Positions 32,557 to 45,676 are shown, counted from the first letter of the stretch. The stretch is DNA of 64,000 bases from Capniomyces stellatus (GCA_001661515.1 LUVW01000015.1:504799-568798), one strand, 5' to 3'. Notes: generated by a model from the letters alone, not told the origin. Numbers and translations are program-made.

Positions 32557-35013
32557 TCAACTATGACTGTACTGGTAAACACCAATGTTGTTTTTCCCGT
32601 GTGTGGTGGGCTTTTCAATGGAGTAGTAATTGGAGTCTACACTGCTTTCGCGGTACCGCGAAACGCCCTGGTCATACTTTTGGTGGAAAGTGGTGGTGGG
32701 GTCCAAAACAGCTGGTCTATTGGGTAGATAATCGTCTTGGTGTGCGTGGTCGCTTTCTATTGATTTATAGCGAGTGTGGCCAAATATGTTTTCCTTTCTA
32801 GCATCACTGGCACCTTTATCTTTTCCGCTCTCATAGTAGCTCAACTTTTCTCCTAGAGTTTTGTTGATTGCGCAAAGATCCTCGATTCTTTTCTCCATTC
32901 TGAATATTCTTTCTTTAATTTCAGAACCTCGTAATAGTGCAATGTCCTTCTTTAGCTCTGAATTTTCATACTCCAAATCCCGTATGTAGTAGTAGTCTTT
33001 TCTGGCGCTAATTGAAGGATTCTCATTAGAGTCGCGATGGGTGCCGACATACTTTTCCACAATTGGAAGCGATTGAAATGTACCACACTCGCTTGCCCTC
33101 CCAGCACTTTTTGTTTCTATATTATCAAGGCACGCTGGTTGTGTTTGACCCATGCCTTTGGGCTGATTGCGTAAGTCTGGATGTGGATTTGACTGGCTTG
33201 GTCTCTGTAAGTTTGCGTTTTGGTTGTAAGAATTAGGGTTGTTGGGGTTCAGGTAATACTGATTTCGAACTGACGTATCGTGACCACTTGTGCCAGTACT
33301 TCCCTGCGGTGGATTTTGATGATATTTGTATAGAAACGTATTGCTATTCTCCGCGTTAAAGCGGCTTGAGTTGCTCAGATTCCGTGCTTTCACGTCCTCT
33401 GGCGCAGTGGGCCCCGACATCACCGCCAACGAGTGCCTTCTGATCAAGTTCATGGATAGCAAGTCATCGTCTGGAGCTGCTTTGTTGTTTAGCATGCCCT
33501 CAATTCGCATCTGATCATGGGAAATTCTATCACTCTGACTACTGACATTATGAACCGTATGGCTGGCCGCAAACTCGGGCCTAGCACTGGTATGATGACT
33601 TCTTTCTGCATAGTTTAAGCTGGCCAAGTTTTCAACAGAGCTAGAGGGACCTATTTTTAATATCTTGCTGCTGCTTGCCTCGCGTGTGTCGCTATCGTAT
33701 CTTCTTTTTTCTGGGAAGCTCTCCCTTTGCAAACCATAATGGCTGCCATAATCGCCTCTTCCTGACTCTCTGTAATGAGACTGGATGTAGTTGGCCATAA
33801 CAGACTCGGGTGCTAAGCTACTTCTTTGTAAGCTGTGGATCTGTTTCGCGTTTGCAGAAGAAGACTGAGCACCCAGCACTGCTATGGACGCTCTCCGCCC
33901 CATATCGATCCCTTCGGGATAAATACCGCTATGGGCTTTGCTTATGCTTGTAACCGAACTGTTGAACGAGTTAACATAGAACCCCTGTAAAGCAGGCTCA
34001 CTTGGCTTTTCTCCATAATTAACACTGAAGCTGCGTCCAGACATTCTGTCAAACATCTTGCTTTGTCTAGCTGAGTTGTTACAAGCTTGAAGATTTTCCG
34101 CTCTCATGTGTCTATTCAAAGCATCTAGTCTAGCAAACCCACGCCCACAGTTTGTGCACAGATGTGGCCGCTCCCCAGTGTGCAGCTTCACATGCCTTTT
34201 CAAATCATGATGTCTTCTAAATGACATTTTACACTCTTCGCATTTAAACGGTCTGTTGCTTGAATGTGTCAGCGAATGCGATTTTAGATTATGGAGCCTA
34301 GTAAACGACAGATTACAATGCTCACACACAAACTTCTTCGTCTCTGGTGCAGATGATCCGCCACTAGAATCTATGTTCGCTCCTACACTACTACCATCAT
34401 TGTTCTCGCCATCCTTATTGTTGTTTTCTCTATTATTGATGCTGGCGGCACTCTCATTGTCGCTTCCTGGTGATACATAGCCATGGCTTTGCGAGTCTTC
34501 GGTTTTATTCTTACCTACAGCACCGCTGTCTTGGCCCTCTTTTTCACTTGGTCTGTCCTCCTTAAATTCGTACTTGGGGTGGGAGTTAGGACTGGTAGGG
34601 TTTAAAACAGGACGAACGCTTGGCTTACTATCTTCATTATTGTCAAGAACGCTGTTCCCAGTTGCATCGGGGTCAATATCGCACCCATTCTCCCGCCTGT
34701 GTGAACCAATATTGTTGTTTTCTTGCCTACCGCGTATACTTGGTTCAATTTTGATCTTTTTTTCTTTTGAATCCAATGATTTGTCATTGGCCATTTCGCG
34801 CTCATTTGCTTTTGCACTAAACTGCCTTTCGTTGATTTCAGAACCTATCCTGCCTTCTAAGATACTAGTGCCATCGGCTTTGCATTTCGAAAGCTCGTTC
34901 TTTTGGTACAACCCATTCACCAATTGTGATAATGGCGGCAGACTCCATTTACTACCAGTATTTCTATCTACACTATTTTCTGTATTATCGGTGTTATCCA
35001 ATTCCCCTACCAT
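32557..35013 (-). CDS. C2H2 zinc-finger transcription factor with coiled coil
   Basis: A single 818-residue frame from ATG at 35013. Three tandem C2H2 fingers at about residues 227-312 read CEHCNLSFTRLHNLKSHSLTH, then CEECKMSFRRHHDLKRHVKLH with an HTGERP-type linker, then CTNCGRGFARLDALNRHM. This arrangement is close to fungal Crz1/Azf1-type regulators. Long Ser/Asn-rich flanks have no other domain, except a probable coiled coil at about 675-735 (YENSELKKDIALLRG, IFRMEKRIEDLCAINKTL). The protein should bind DNA in the nucleus; its targets are unknown. No calcineurin docking motif was recognised, so I do not call it Crz1. It has the longest upstream intergenic region in the window. Confidence 0.88.
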   Translation of the reverse strand: MVGELDNTDNTENSVDRNTGSKWSLPPLSQLVNGLYQKNELSKCKADGTSILEGRIGSEINERQFSAKANEREMANDKSLDSKEKKIKIEPSIRGRQENNNIGSHRRENGCDIDPDATGNSVLDNNEDSKPSVRPVLNPTSPNSHPKYEFKEDRPSEKEGQDSGAVGKNKTEDSQSHGYVSPGSDNESAASINNRENNNKDGENNDGSSVGANIDSSGGSSAPETKKFVCEHCNLSFTRLHNLKSHSLTHSSNRPFKCEECKMSFRRHHDLKRHVKLHTGERPHLCTNCGRGFARLDALNRHMRAENLQACNNSARQSKMFDRMSGRSFSVNYGEKPSEPALQGFYVNSFNSSVTSISKAHSGIYPEGIDMGRRASIAVLGAQSSSANAKQIHSLQRSSLAPESVMANYIQSHYRESGRGDYGSHYGLQRESFPEKRRYDSDTREASSSKILKIGPSSSVENLASLNYAERSHHTSARPEFAASHTVHNVSSQSDRISHDQMRIEGMLNNKAAPDDDLLSMNLIRRHSLAVMSGPTAPEDVKARNLSNSSRFNAENSNTFLYKYHQNPPQGSTGTSGHDTSVRNQYYLNPNNPNSYNQNANLQRPSQSNPHPDLRNQPKGMGQTQPACLDNIETKSAGRASECGTFQSLPIVEKYVGTHRDSNENPSISARKDYYYIRDLEYENSELKKDIALLRGSEIKERIFRMEKRIEDLCAINKTLGEKLSYYESGKDKGASDARKENIFGHTRYKSIESDHAHQDDYLPNRPAVLDPTTTFHQKYDQGVSRYRESSVDSNYYSIEKPTTHGKNNIGVYQYSHS

Positions 35014-38000
35014 TCTCGATGGATTTAACTCTATCTATGCTAAAAATCTATTTGTTCTGTTAGGTCGCTCTTTGTAATAATAGTAAAAATTAGACTTTGG
35101 ATCCTTTTATCTTCGGTCTCGCTTTATCTTTGTGGTTTTTTTTTCTCTCTCTTTGTTTGATACTAGGCTTTGATGAAATATTTATCTCTAAAGGCCCCCA
35201 GAACTTTACAAATATCTAAATTTTTCAATTTAGCGAAATACAGGCAGCTATATATTGCTCCTGTTGGAATAATTTATGCTTAAGGAGACGTAGTTTAATT
35301 ATTACACCAATTTGGGCACATTTAAGCTTGTTAATTTATCTTGTTCAAATCCTTAACTTTTTTTACTTTTAGTCCGTTAGTTAACTTGATTTTTTTTTTT
35401 TTATGTATACAAAGAAAAAGAGCTTTTGTCTGAATTACAATTAGTTAGAGACTCTATTTTAGTGCTACACAAGACTTTGATTGAATTCACCATGATTTCC
35501 AAATAGCGCCCATTTAGATTAAAAAAACGAAGCAACTTTGGATTTCCATTATCAACTTTTCAAACAGTAACTACAGGAGTTTTTCAAACTCGAGCGGATT
35601 TGCCTTGCCGCCCAGTTATAAAAATAGATTATAATATATATGGCTTAACATACGAAGTTCGTTTGCTTTTTTTTTTTCGTCTAAGCGTTTGTTTTTATTA
35701 AGTAATATAAATACGGCAACCACACTTTAACGAGAGCAGTAATGACAAAACTGCTTTTTTTTTTACAACACCTATGGCTTCAACAGCATCTCATACGTTT
35801 GTTTTGTAAGGAATCAAGCAATTATTTTTTATACAATTATGTAATCGGCGAATTTCAGTTAAAGCTCGAATCGAATTTGCTTAGATACAAACAGTGCCTC
35901 TACTTGCTTTTTTGACTAATCAAATCCACTTTGTCTTATTTCATCATCTCTGTGGTTTGTGAAACCCTGTAAAAATAATTCAGACCAAATCAACAATGTT
36001 ATTTACGCATCCAATATAGATTGGCTGGTTAAAATAACATTAAAATAAAAAATGATATAAAATATAAACAAAACATTTATTTTTTTCAACCAGTGCGAGT
36101 CAAAGAGTGCAATAAGAAAGAGGAGAAAAAAGAAGGAAAAAACCACCGAGAATTAATTGATTGCGCTAATTTTATTTCTTTGAAATCCTAGTACAAAGTA
36201 GATTATGTTAATCTTTGTTCTCCTGTTAAGCCCTAATCAGGATTGCCACTTATATTTCGCCTGTTTTTACAAAATGACTAGAATCAGATATTTCATTGCA
36301 ATCGCTATAATTTCGGCGCAATTAAGACCTGTGCTATAATCGAAGTGAGAGTAGCGTGGGCTTAATTGGACAAGACAAAACATGCGATGATTCTTGAACA
36401 TGGCCTTTCCGTTTCTGGGATTTATCCAATAGTCTAAACAAAACAGAACAGAAAACAGAACAGAAAACAGAAAAGCAACCCAAGTTATGATACTTTTCTG
36501 GTATATTGGTGAATAGTTTGGTAAAAGTGAAACAATATTAAACGAACTGGAAGGGGAAACTCAGCCTTGGGAAGCCGTTCATTTGTAAAATTGTCAAAAC
36601 CCAAAGAGTCACTTTTTTATATTGAAATTCAATACCAAAAGTCACTTTTACAATTATTTTTTTATTGAAATTTGTATCTTTTTTTTTCTAATTGAACTCG
36701 CTTCACAAAAAAAATGGCAAGCAAGAGCCCACTCAACTGCCTTAATAAGATCATATTGAGTACAAGTGTATGTTTAAAAGTAATCCTTACAAAAACTGCT
36801 ACTTGCACACTTTTGCTTACACATCTTGGACAGTCCGACCAATTTGGCTAGATGTAATTCAAACGTAACAATGACAGTTACAATACATCAAAGCATTTGT
36901 TGGACTCGGGAGCATAAGATTACACGGGTATATAGCAATATACAGCTTAATGCAATTGCTTCACTTATTGATTGTCGCCATCCAACAAGTTTTTGTTTTT
37001 TTTTGATCGTTCGTTTGCTTTTCCCAAGAGCAAGTTTTCACTGTATACATACTCATCAATCTATTGTAGAAAAGTTTACACATCTCCCTTTCTACCATTA
37101 TGATTGCCAGCTATTAGTAAAGCTGCAGTACACCATAACTTTTCATTAAAAACTAACCCATGTGACATCTCAAGCTAACATCGCTTTTATGTCCTGAGAA
37201 GGCTAAAATTTATTGTCACATCTTTTTTTTCAATGTAAAATTTGTTGAAAAAAACGGCAATCGATACACATTTATTTCGTGAATCAAGTGTGCCTGTTAT
37301 CATAGGTCTCTCAATACAACTAAAACAGTTGGTCAATCTTGACTTTATATATGTCATATGTTGTATTTAATTAACGATCTTGACTTTTGGAACGAGATGA
37401 TTCATCCGAGCAAGTCTAGCTGGCACTACTTTGAAACGAAACAAAAAAAAAAGTCTGGTAAAATAACAAAAGTATTTAAAAAGCATCAACATCGTTAGCA
37501 ATAAACCCCCTCTCACCAGTTATATACATCTGGAAGTATACAGACTTTGTATAACATTTCAAAGATAAGAACGAGAGAAATGTTTTACAACAGTGGTACA
37601 GGTCAATATTTTTTGTGAATAATTTTACACAGTTAAAAGAAGTATATTTTACCAGTGTTTACTTTTGGTTTTAAATTAGGAAAATGAATGTCCGTCAACC
37701 CCATCTCACCCACCTAATATCATTATTGAAGCCGTTGCATTAACTAGCGATCGTTTTTTAAAGCCATAGTTTTTACAATAAATTCCAGCATTTCAACAAA
37801 AGTCTATTGCTATTCCATCATGAGGATCAAATACGAGTAGGATGTACTGAATACATATTTAAGATTATATAAACATTGATTATACAATGCATCAAAAGAC
37901 ACACTTGTTCACAGTTGATAAACCTGTAGAAAAAAACCATCTGTTTTCATATTATATATGCTAAGCTGTTATTTAGTAACTAGTAAAAGCTTTATTTTAG

Positions 38001-39173
38001 TAACGCAATGTTATATTAATCATCAAATTGCTAAAACCAGGCTTTAACCATTAAGGATTGAAGGCTGAGTATTCCATGTTGGCTTTTATTATTACTGATT
38101 CCACACTTGCGTTTAAACTAGGGTTAAAGCTTTGTTTTAGCTAATGAAGCCCCTACGAATGATTTTTAATAGCCAATAGTGTTACCCAATTCTACAAATA
38201 TGTTGATTGATTTGTGATTGGGTTATAGGGCTGTACAATTTAACCGATTCGTTTTGCAAAAATAACGATTTAAATCAAAGATCCCATAACCACAATAATT
38301 AAATAATCCAAGGGAGGAAATTAGAGAGGAATAGTATAAATATGTTTTTGGTAGCAAACTGAGTGAAAATTTATCGACTGTACTTACAAGGATCTTGTAT
38401 ACAGTATATTTCTTTGTCTTTGTTTCCGAACAAAGTCATGTAAACAAGACTGGACGATGATTAGAACTGCACTGTCTGTAAAGGGAAGTGTGAACACTAC
38501 AATATTATTTTAGGCACTTGTGTCTGAAGTTTATGTATTGTAGTGTTCGTTGATGATCTTGCTTGCTGATATTCCAACGGCTGAGCGAGGACGGATGCAG
38601 ATTCTGACAGTCTTGCTATTAATTAAATAAAAAAACAAATTCAAGTGCTTTTGTGCTTAAAGTATAAAGTTCAACTCGACTAACTCCTCAACTTTGGCTG
38701 TTGGTGGGGCTGATTTCCTGGTTTGTTGGTAATCATTGCCAGAGTTTGTTGTTGGTTGTTGGGGGTTCGCTCTCAGCTAATAGGTTTAAAGTTGGAGGTT
38801 TGTCTACTTCAATTTGTAAAATCAGTTTTCAAAGTTAATTTCAAATTGCGCTATTTTTAAAGACCAAAAATAAAATAAAATGCGATTTAAAACACCAAAA
38901 AGGCCAATCGTAAACGCGCTATTTCAAAAATAAATATTAAACCTCAAACTGGTGTTTGAACACAGTTTCTTAACAATTCTCATTTCTCAAAATTACTCTA
39001 AACAATAAACAGCGTCAGTTATATACATACAAGTATTCGGTAAATTGTATTCTGTAGCAGAACTTCAGCAAAGAAGCAATTTGGCTTGTAATGTATGGGC
39101 CGCAAAGAAACAGTATACGATCACTTTGCCGAATATAAGTTACTAAATACTTTGCAATCAATTGCATTTGCAA
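35014..39173. other. 4.2-kb intergenic region between divergent genes
   Basis: The largest gene-free stretch in the core region, between the C2H2 factor and FAN1. It is AT-rich with homopolymer runs. Short frames at 35173 and 36826 have no recognisable content. A GC-richer island at 38540-38610 is discussed as a finding. Part of it is probably the control region of the zinc-finger gene. Confidence 0.45.
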
Positions 39174-42100
39174 ATGAGTAAAATGAAAGCCCTTAAAGAT
39201 GCTAGTCATAAGGACCCCGAAATAACTAAGAGCAAGCCAAAGCTTAGCCAACGAGAGCCATTTAGAGGTCGTGTCAGTGGCGGTAGAAGGGCGAGCACCA
39301 AAAAAAGCCCAAAGGTTCAAAACAGCACTACATTACTAAGCTTTTACTCGGTAGAAAAGAGTGTTTCCAATAGTGCCAAAAGAAGCAACTCGATGGATTC
39401 AAAGTAAGAAAAAGGCAAATGATGTCTCAAATTCAAATTCAAACTCAAATTCAAATTCAAATTCAAACTCAAATTCAAGACTTAAATTCAAGGCTTGGAT
39501 CCATGTTAAAGAATTAAAATAAATCTAAATACGATTCACGGAAGTAAGCCATAGCAATTACTTAAGTAAAAAGATTAAAAATGTATTTTTTGTTTTTGGA
39601 TTTTGTAGTTTGAGTGAAACGGAAAAAAAGGACAACTCCTTGCTAGGGTTTCTTCGAAGTAAGGCTAAAAGCAGTGGTGATGTTTTGGGGGAGATAGTCA
39701 AATGCGAAGACTTTAAACCAAAACTAGAAGGCGATATGACGATTGTCACGATTCAGGGCGATTTTAAAAAAAAGATGGAACATACTAACACGCTTTCAAG
39801 CAGAACTGACGCCGATTTAAAAACCAATTCTAAAGTAAATCCGTGGCAGGTCGCATTTGATGAGATAAAGTCTGATTTTGTGAGCGTCAAAGCACCAAGT
39901 GACCGTGATGACGGAAATGTGGTTCAAAAATGCGGTGTCGCAGATAGAAACCACTCAGGTGCTGTTGGAAATGACAGCTCATCAAGTGCCAGCTCTGAGC
40001 ATCAGTTCAACTTTACTGAGTGGGCTGATGAGCAGAGGGTAGAGTTTATTGAAGATTTAGATGACCAGATACTAGGTTCTACAAGCATATCAAGTCAGCA
40101 CAGTGTGTACAGAAGAGGCAAACAGAAAGTCAGTCACGCAACCAATCAAATAGAAAGAGTACATGGCATAAATGAGCCAATTAAGGGGTCAAGGTCGATG
40201 ACAGTTGAAGATATTACGTCCAAGTTAAAGAGCATAGAGGATGGGCAGTTTAGCTTTGAACGAAGTTATTATCTGGTTAACTTTGAGAATATTTTAAAGG
40301 TAGTGTTAAAGGACGAAAGTCATCTGTTTTGTAGGAGCGAGATCGATATGTTTAAAAAGTACTGGAAGTTGAGTACTGGAGCTCGATATCTGTTTGTAAG
40401 GCTGTTTCTACGAAAAAACAGGTGGATAAGCATAGACTCTATAAGATACGGTGATATGGATATACATGGAATTGTGGCCGAGCTGTGCGGTATTGAACTA
40501 AACGAGACAGATGGAAATTTTGAACCAAGTAGTTCAGCCAAAATGATTAGAAGGAGCAAAACGAAAAGTACAGCTAACCAGCAACCTTTGGATTCGTGTG
40601 GTTGCTTGCTAAGAACCAGCAATAATATGTCCTTGAAGTGCCAGGGATTGTTACCATTGGCAGTAAACGAGGAAAGCCTGACAGACCTACAAGATGCCTG
40701 CGAACTTTTGCCTTTGGAAAAACTAAAACTTCTGGGAAAAGGGTTTGGAATTTCGGACATTAACAAGTTAACGGTAACTTATAAAACACAGCACATGGTT
40801 TATTTTTGTTGAAAGATCGTGTATTTTCCGTGTAAATATACAATATACAATATACAATATATAATGTATGTAAATACTCAATTAAATAGAAACCAAAGCT
40901 CATCACAGTGATGTGTAGACAGGCCAAAAAGCAAACGTCGCTTGCATTTTACAAGGTCAGCAGCGATGATAAAAGCGGGATGGATGTCGAAAGGAACTTC
41001 ACAAATAAGGTTCTGAAGGTTGTTGGCAAAGTTATCAAGCTAAACCCAGCATCTATTTCTCTGATCAACAGACTGCATATAATTTACAAGAGGGTATTTA
41101 CTTTGCATCAGGATTCATCTATGCAAACAGCTATACTAGCCTCAATAGGGATGTTGAACTTTCCCAAATATCAAATCAAACGGAGCCCGAACATTTTTTT
41201 AAACAGAGTTTCGGCCTTGTACTATATTGGAATGCTTGAGGTTGAGGCACGAATCGACTCGATTTCGCTTGGAGCAGCAGCAGGAGACCATGAAACCTGG
41301 AATCAAGTATTCATTCAAAGCAAGCCATACATTGCACTATGGGCAAAGCTTATTGGTGCACATTTTGTTGGTAGTATTATGTTAGAAACAAGTAACACAA
41401 ACGATTTTTATAGAAACATGGGTGTTGGTGATCTGTGTTTAAACCCGCCACTTGCTGGAACTGGTGGACAGCATTCATCTGGCCTTAACGCCGATAATGC
41501 AAAGCTGGGCTTCGAGTATTGGCGCAGGCGGTTTACAGCTGGCTGGATTCTGTCCAGGATTGCCGAGAAGTCAGCACGAGCGTTGGCTCATTTGAATCGC
41601 TACCAAGAAGAGTCTGATATTCTACGGGCGCTAATCAACCAACCTTGGTTTAGACTGAAAAGTCTTGGCAAGTGGTATCGCAGACTAACCCTTGTCCAGT
41701 TCAACTATTTATACAAACACTCTAGCAGTTTGGCTGAAGAAGAGAAAAAAACCAACGAACAAAAACCCCAATGTCTTAACAACACATGCGATAATGGGCG
41801 CGCAGAATCCAATCCTGGAAGTGAAATAGATATGCCAGCGGATGGTGTTGGGTCATCAGGCACTCTGTGTTCTGAAAAAAGCTTGGAAGTTTTACTCCAC
41901 TGTCGCGATACATGCATCGAAGCCATACTTAATCCCAGCCTATCTATTTGTAAGCTCATTTATACTTTGCTTGTACGTTTCTATCTTTACTTGAACCATT
42001 CCAATTTGGCACTTTTTTCTGTTGTTCTTACTACTGCGTTGTTTATATAACACCCAACTTAAAAGTATAATTACTGTCGCTACTTTAGTTGACCTGAAGC

Positions 42101-43784
42101 ATATTAGTCGTAGATTAGAGGCAGTAGATAAGAAATTAGACACGCCAGAGCAACTTAGACTTTCTATATCCCAACCAAAACTGCTTGAACCGAACATTGT
42201 TATTATCTATGGTAAAGTTGATACGCCAAATAAGCTAAATTCACTTCACTCAGTATATATTATTTTTTTTGCAGACTTATTAAGCATATATATAACCAAA
42301 TAAGGGCGAGGAGGGGGAGGGGAGGTTCCATATATGTGCACTGGCCATTGGTTTACTTTATTAAATTGACTGTACGTGATTGTGTATTTTGATATTCCAA
42401 AGGTGTGAAAGCTACACCGGATCGTCGAAGAGGCAGTCCAGGCCGGCTGATGTGGATTAACTCTGATGACGAATTATGTGCAGTTGAGGATGTTGCGCTT
42501 GAGCATTATTTACTCAACGAAAGTTTGCCTGGATACCATTCTGAGAATACAATTTTGACAACCCTTTTTTCGTGTTTGTTCTGGGATATAATTTTTTCCC
42601 CAGTCGATGGCGTATTCGATTCTGAGTATCAAACACACCCGCTTGATATGCACACTGACGCGTTTTACCTAAGCAAGTACCTTCCTATATAGTTTTTTTT
42701 TATTAAAAAAAATTGAACTACTACCATAAACATAAAACACCAGATTTTGTTGTTTTACCTGCTTTGTGTATATATATAGTTTTTTTTTGTTAAATACTTT
42801 TGGGCTGATCTGACCTGACCTGACCTAATCTTTTTTTTTTGATTATAAACGCTTGAATTAGACCGAAAAGAAATGATTGACTCGAGAATAGACGAAATTA
42901 GGACCTTTGGGTGTCTTGATTTGATAGAGTCTGTATATGATTTAGAATGTAGCCGTGCTACCTCATGCGTAGGAATGAATTGGAACTATTCTAGCAGCTC
43001 GATTTATGAATTAGCTAGTGTAAGTTCACCACTTCCCCTGCAAATTAGCTGCTCTTACCGAATTAACCATTAATCTATAACTTTTTTTTTGAAAAATAGC
43101 TCTTGGGAAAAAACGCGTTGGCAGACATTTGTTTGTATTTATCTAAAGATTACAAGGCGCATTCAAGCGGTATGCCGGATATATGGTAAGACATACCACT
43201 GTTTCTGTTTATTGCTCCCTCCGCCAGTTGAACCTTGATACAATTCAGCCACTAAAACATTATTTTCTGTCCTTATAGCGCTTGGAACATAGTTACTAAA
43301 AAGCTGGTCTTTTCTGAAGGTATAAAAAGCTTGTGAATAGAGGTTTACTTTAAACGTTTGCTTAACAACGAGTAGCATAATCTTCATACATAACATTGCT
43401 TTATCTTGTTTTATTCTAGTAAAAGGGCCTGGCGATACTTTGTCCGAAACTCAAAAGGTAATTGCTTTTTTTTATTATTATACTGAATTACAATTACACA
43501 TTTTAAATCTTATTGCTGTTACTGATATTGTCATTTATGTCGCTACCGCCACAACAACTGCCATGTGGTACTACCTGATGTGCAAAGCAGTGGCACCAAC
43601 ACCCTTTTTTATGGCACAAACCTTACGTTAAACCAAATTGAATATATTTTAGGCCTGGATTGATGTGTTGGTATCTGCTGGTGTTCGTGTGGATCTATGC
43701 CACGTAGTTGAAAAGTCAGAATCCAGTCCAAACAGCAAGCCAAAGCTAAAGAAGCGCACAAAAAGGAAACAGTCTGGGGTTTGA
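39174..43784 (+). CDS. FAN1: FAN1 structure-specific nuclease
   Basis: Ten exons (39174-39403, 39609-40773, 40890-41949, 42089-42211, 42403-42672, 42862-43019, 43100-43185, 43279-43319, 43420-43457, 43653-43784) give 1100 residues with all phases closing. The SAP-adjacent core starts near residue 290 (SYYLVNFENILKVVL, YLFVRLFLRKNRWISID). The TPR-like part includes FEYWRRRFTAGWILSRIAEK. The C-terminal VRR-NUC domain keeps the catalytic residues: E in AVEDVALEHYL, D in GMPDICAW, and E and K in SEVKGPGD. I see no N-terminal UBZ zinc finger, as in other fungal FAN1. The protein cuts 5' flaps in interstrand crosslink repair. Intron 5 (42673-42861) starts with GC. The start ATG is the first in the open frame. 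Confidence 0.95.
39428..39490. repeat. (AAATTC/AAACTC)n array in FAN1 intron 1
   Basis: About nine 6-bp units lie inside the first FAN1 intron (39404-39608). The unit resembles the ATTTGA-type repeats coding for Ser-Asn in the MIT-domain gene, read on the other strand. Confidence 0.93.
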
Positions 43785-44006
43785 TCTATGAATCGATAAC
43801 TACAGAATGCTTGCAACAATGCCAAATTGATCTTTTTGGAGCGTATTTAAAACTACCGTTCATTGGATGGACCTTCTGTTCATTTATATTCAAACTTTAT
43901 TCTCCACTATGTTATGGCTTTATTCATTTTAATTTTGGCTGCTTTACACTATGTTGTTATTAATCCCCCGGTAAACAGGGTAGAAGAATATAGCCTATTG
44001 AAAAGT
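43785..44006. other. Convergent spacer, FAN1 / MED18
   Basis: Only 222 bp separate the two stop codons, so the 3' UTRs probably overlap or nearly touch. No other feature is seen. Confidence 0.5.
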
Positions 44007-45316
44007 CTATTTATACGCTATTTTGCTTTGTGTATATATATGATCCAAAACAACAAGCTCCGCTGTTCCCTTTATCAGCCTTCTAACAACCTCCAGTGAC
44101 TCGATGGTCTGACCAACGTTCTCCATCCCTACTGCTTGAGAAGCCACTTCCACTACCCAGGTACCTGAAGGATCCAAAAGCCCTCCTCCGCCCAATACCC
44201 CGGAACTGTCGTTCTATTTTAATTACATCGCAAACAAGGGTTGGTTTTTTTTTGCATTAGGCTAGTTTTCATGAACGATTGCTAATTCTAAACACCAGGC
44301 ACACAATCTCAGCTAGTAAAGTTGTTAAGACTACCTTTAGAATCTGATACAGCCCGATCCAGCAGTTTCCGTTGTATAGATACCAGAACCCATTGCGCAA
44401 GTTTTCAGAGAATTTTCTACCCGCGGTTTTGTATTTTGGCTATTAGTGCTTTATAAAATCGACATACTTTGTAGTAGCTTCAAGCAGTAGTTCAGTGGGC
44501 TGCTTTGTGAATTAATAAACATTTACCTATATCCTAGATGGCCTAGGATTTCCTTTGCATCGCCATAATAAACTGTTGACGTGGTTATAGGCCTAATTGT
44601 CGCACCTCGCCGAGCTCGTGAGTCTGGTTGCCCATACTCCACAATCGTTCTAAGTTGGTTGTCAAATATCGGCATATTGGATTTTGGTTAAAACATAGTC
44701 AGGAGTTTGGGCATATATCATGTTGGTCTTGTAAACACGTATTTTGTCTGATAACACAAACTATTTTCTTTACATACGTTCGTTCCAGTATAGGGTTCTC
44801 ATGATCTGACATACTGTATTGTTTCCGTAAGTACAACAAGACATCATCTTTTCGTTTTGGCCCAATTGGCGTCTCCACTATGTAAATATATACCGCGAGT
44901 ATACAAATTAATGATACAACAACGTGGTTCCCGCTAATAGTGCATTGCGTGATTATGGTGTTACTATAACCATTACTACTTTAAAGGGACAGGAATCGGT
45001 TACAGCAAAAAAAAGAGAGAGAAAGAAAAACTAGACAATAATATCGCTCTCGAGGGAGGCTTGAATTGTTTTATCAGATTCTATTGTTCAGAACCAATAT
45101 TTTAATTATGGTTTATCTTTCAATTTTACCACAGGGTTCGTATAACTCATAATGCTCCAATCTTTTTCTTCCCGATTCTCTCCCCCCACAAACAGCATCA
45201 AGTCGCTCCTTTAAGATCCAAGCCGAATCGTCTGCCAGGCTACCGTGCAAACTACATTCGTATGTCGTAACTGCAACGTTGGATTGCGCCGTTGAAAACA
45301 ATTTGAAGCTTGACAT
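44007..45316 (-). CDS. MED18: Mediator complex subunit 18
   Basis: Five exons (45316-45130, 44877-44778, 44649-44527, 44416-44335, 44213-44007) give 232 residues with closed phases; Med18 is usually about 200-310. Matching family features are YECSLHGSLADDSAWILKER and RLEHYELYEP at the start, then EILGHLGYRKFSENLRNGFW joined to NGNCWIGLYQILK, and the end TWVVEVASQAV with LIKGTAELVVLDH. This follows the strand order of the Med18 beta-barrel. Med18 sits with Med8 and Med20 in the Mediator head and contacts RNA polymerase II. The second-exon frame was selected over an alternative acceptor upstream because only that one keeps phase and the LGYRKF continuity. Sequence conservation of this subunit is low, so a search should confirm it. 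Confidence 0.82.
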
Positions 45317-45676
45317 TGTTTTGTATTTACTATTTTTGGATCGGCTCGCACTTTTTATTTATTTTTACTTTTAACCAAAATAAATGGAAAATGAAGTAAT
45401 ATATGTTATAAATCGAAAAGCGTGTATATGTATATATATTACAGTGAGGTGCCAATACTAGGTAAACTTGTATACCATGCCTTGGCTTCAGTTTTTTTAA
45501 AATAAAAAAAGAGATGTACGTTGTTATAGGATTAGTAGTAGTTCAAGCTTCAGCTTAATGTTTTTTTTCCCTCTTTTTCGGTGTTGTTTTTTTTGTTTCG
45601 TCTTTTAGCCTCAGTTAAAAAAAAAGAAATCAAACTAAATCGAATTAAATGATATTCGCGTAAATAAATATTTGAA
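45317..45676. other. Divergent intergenic, MED18 / small unknown gene
   Basis: AT-rich, with T runs at 45559-45600 and a short A/T alternation TATATATATT at 45430-45440. It presumably holds two promoters. No gene is seen. Confidence 0.4.

Noticed and set aside
36826..37149. 107-codon plus-strand frame
   Set aside because: Composition is like the surrounding AT-rich DNA and there is no recognisable motif, splice support or promoter.
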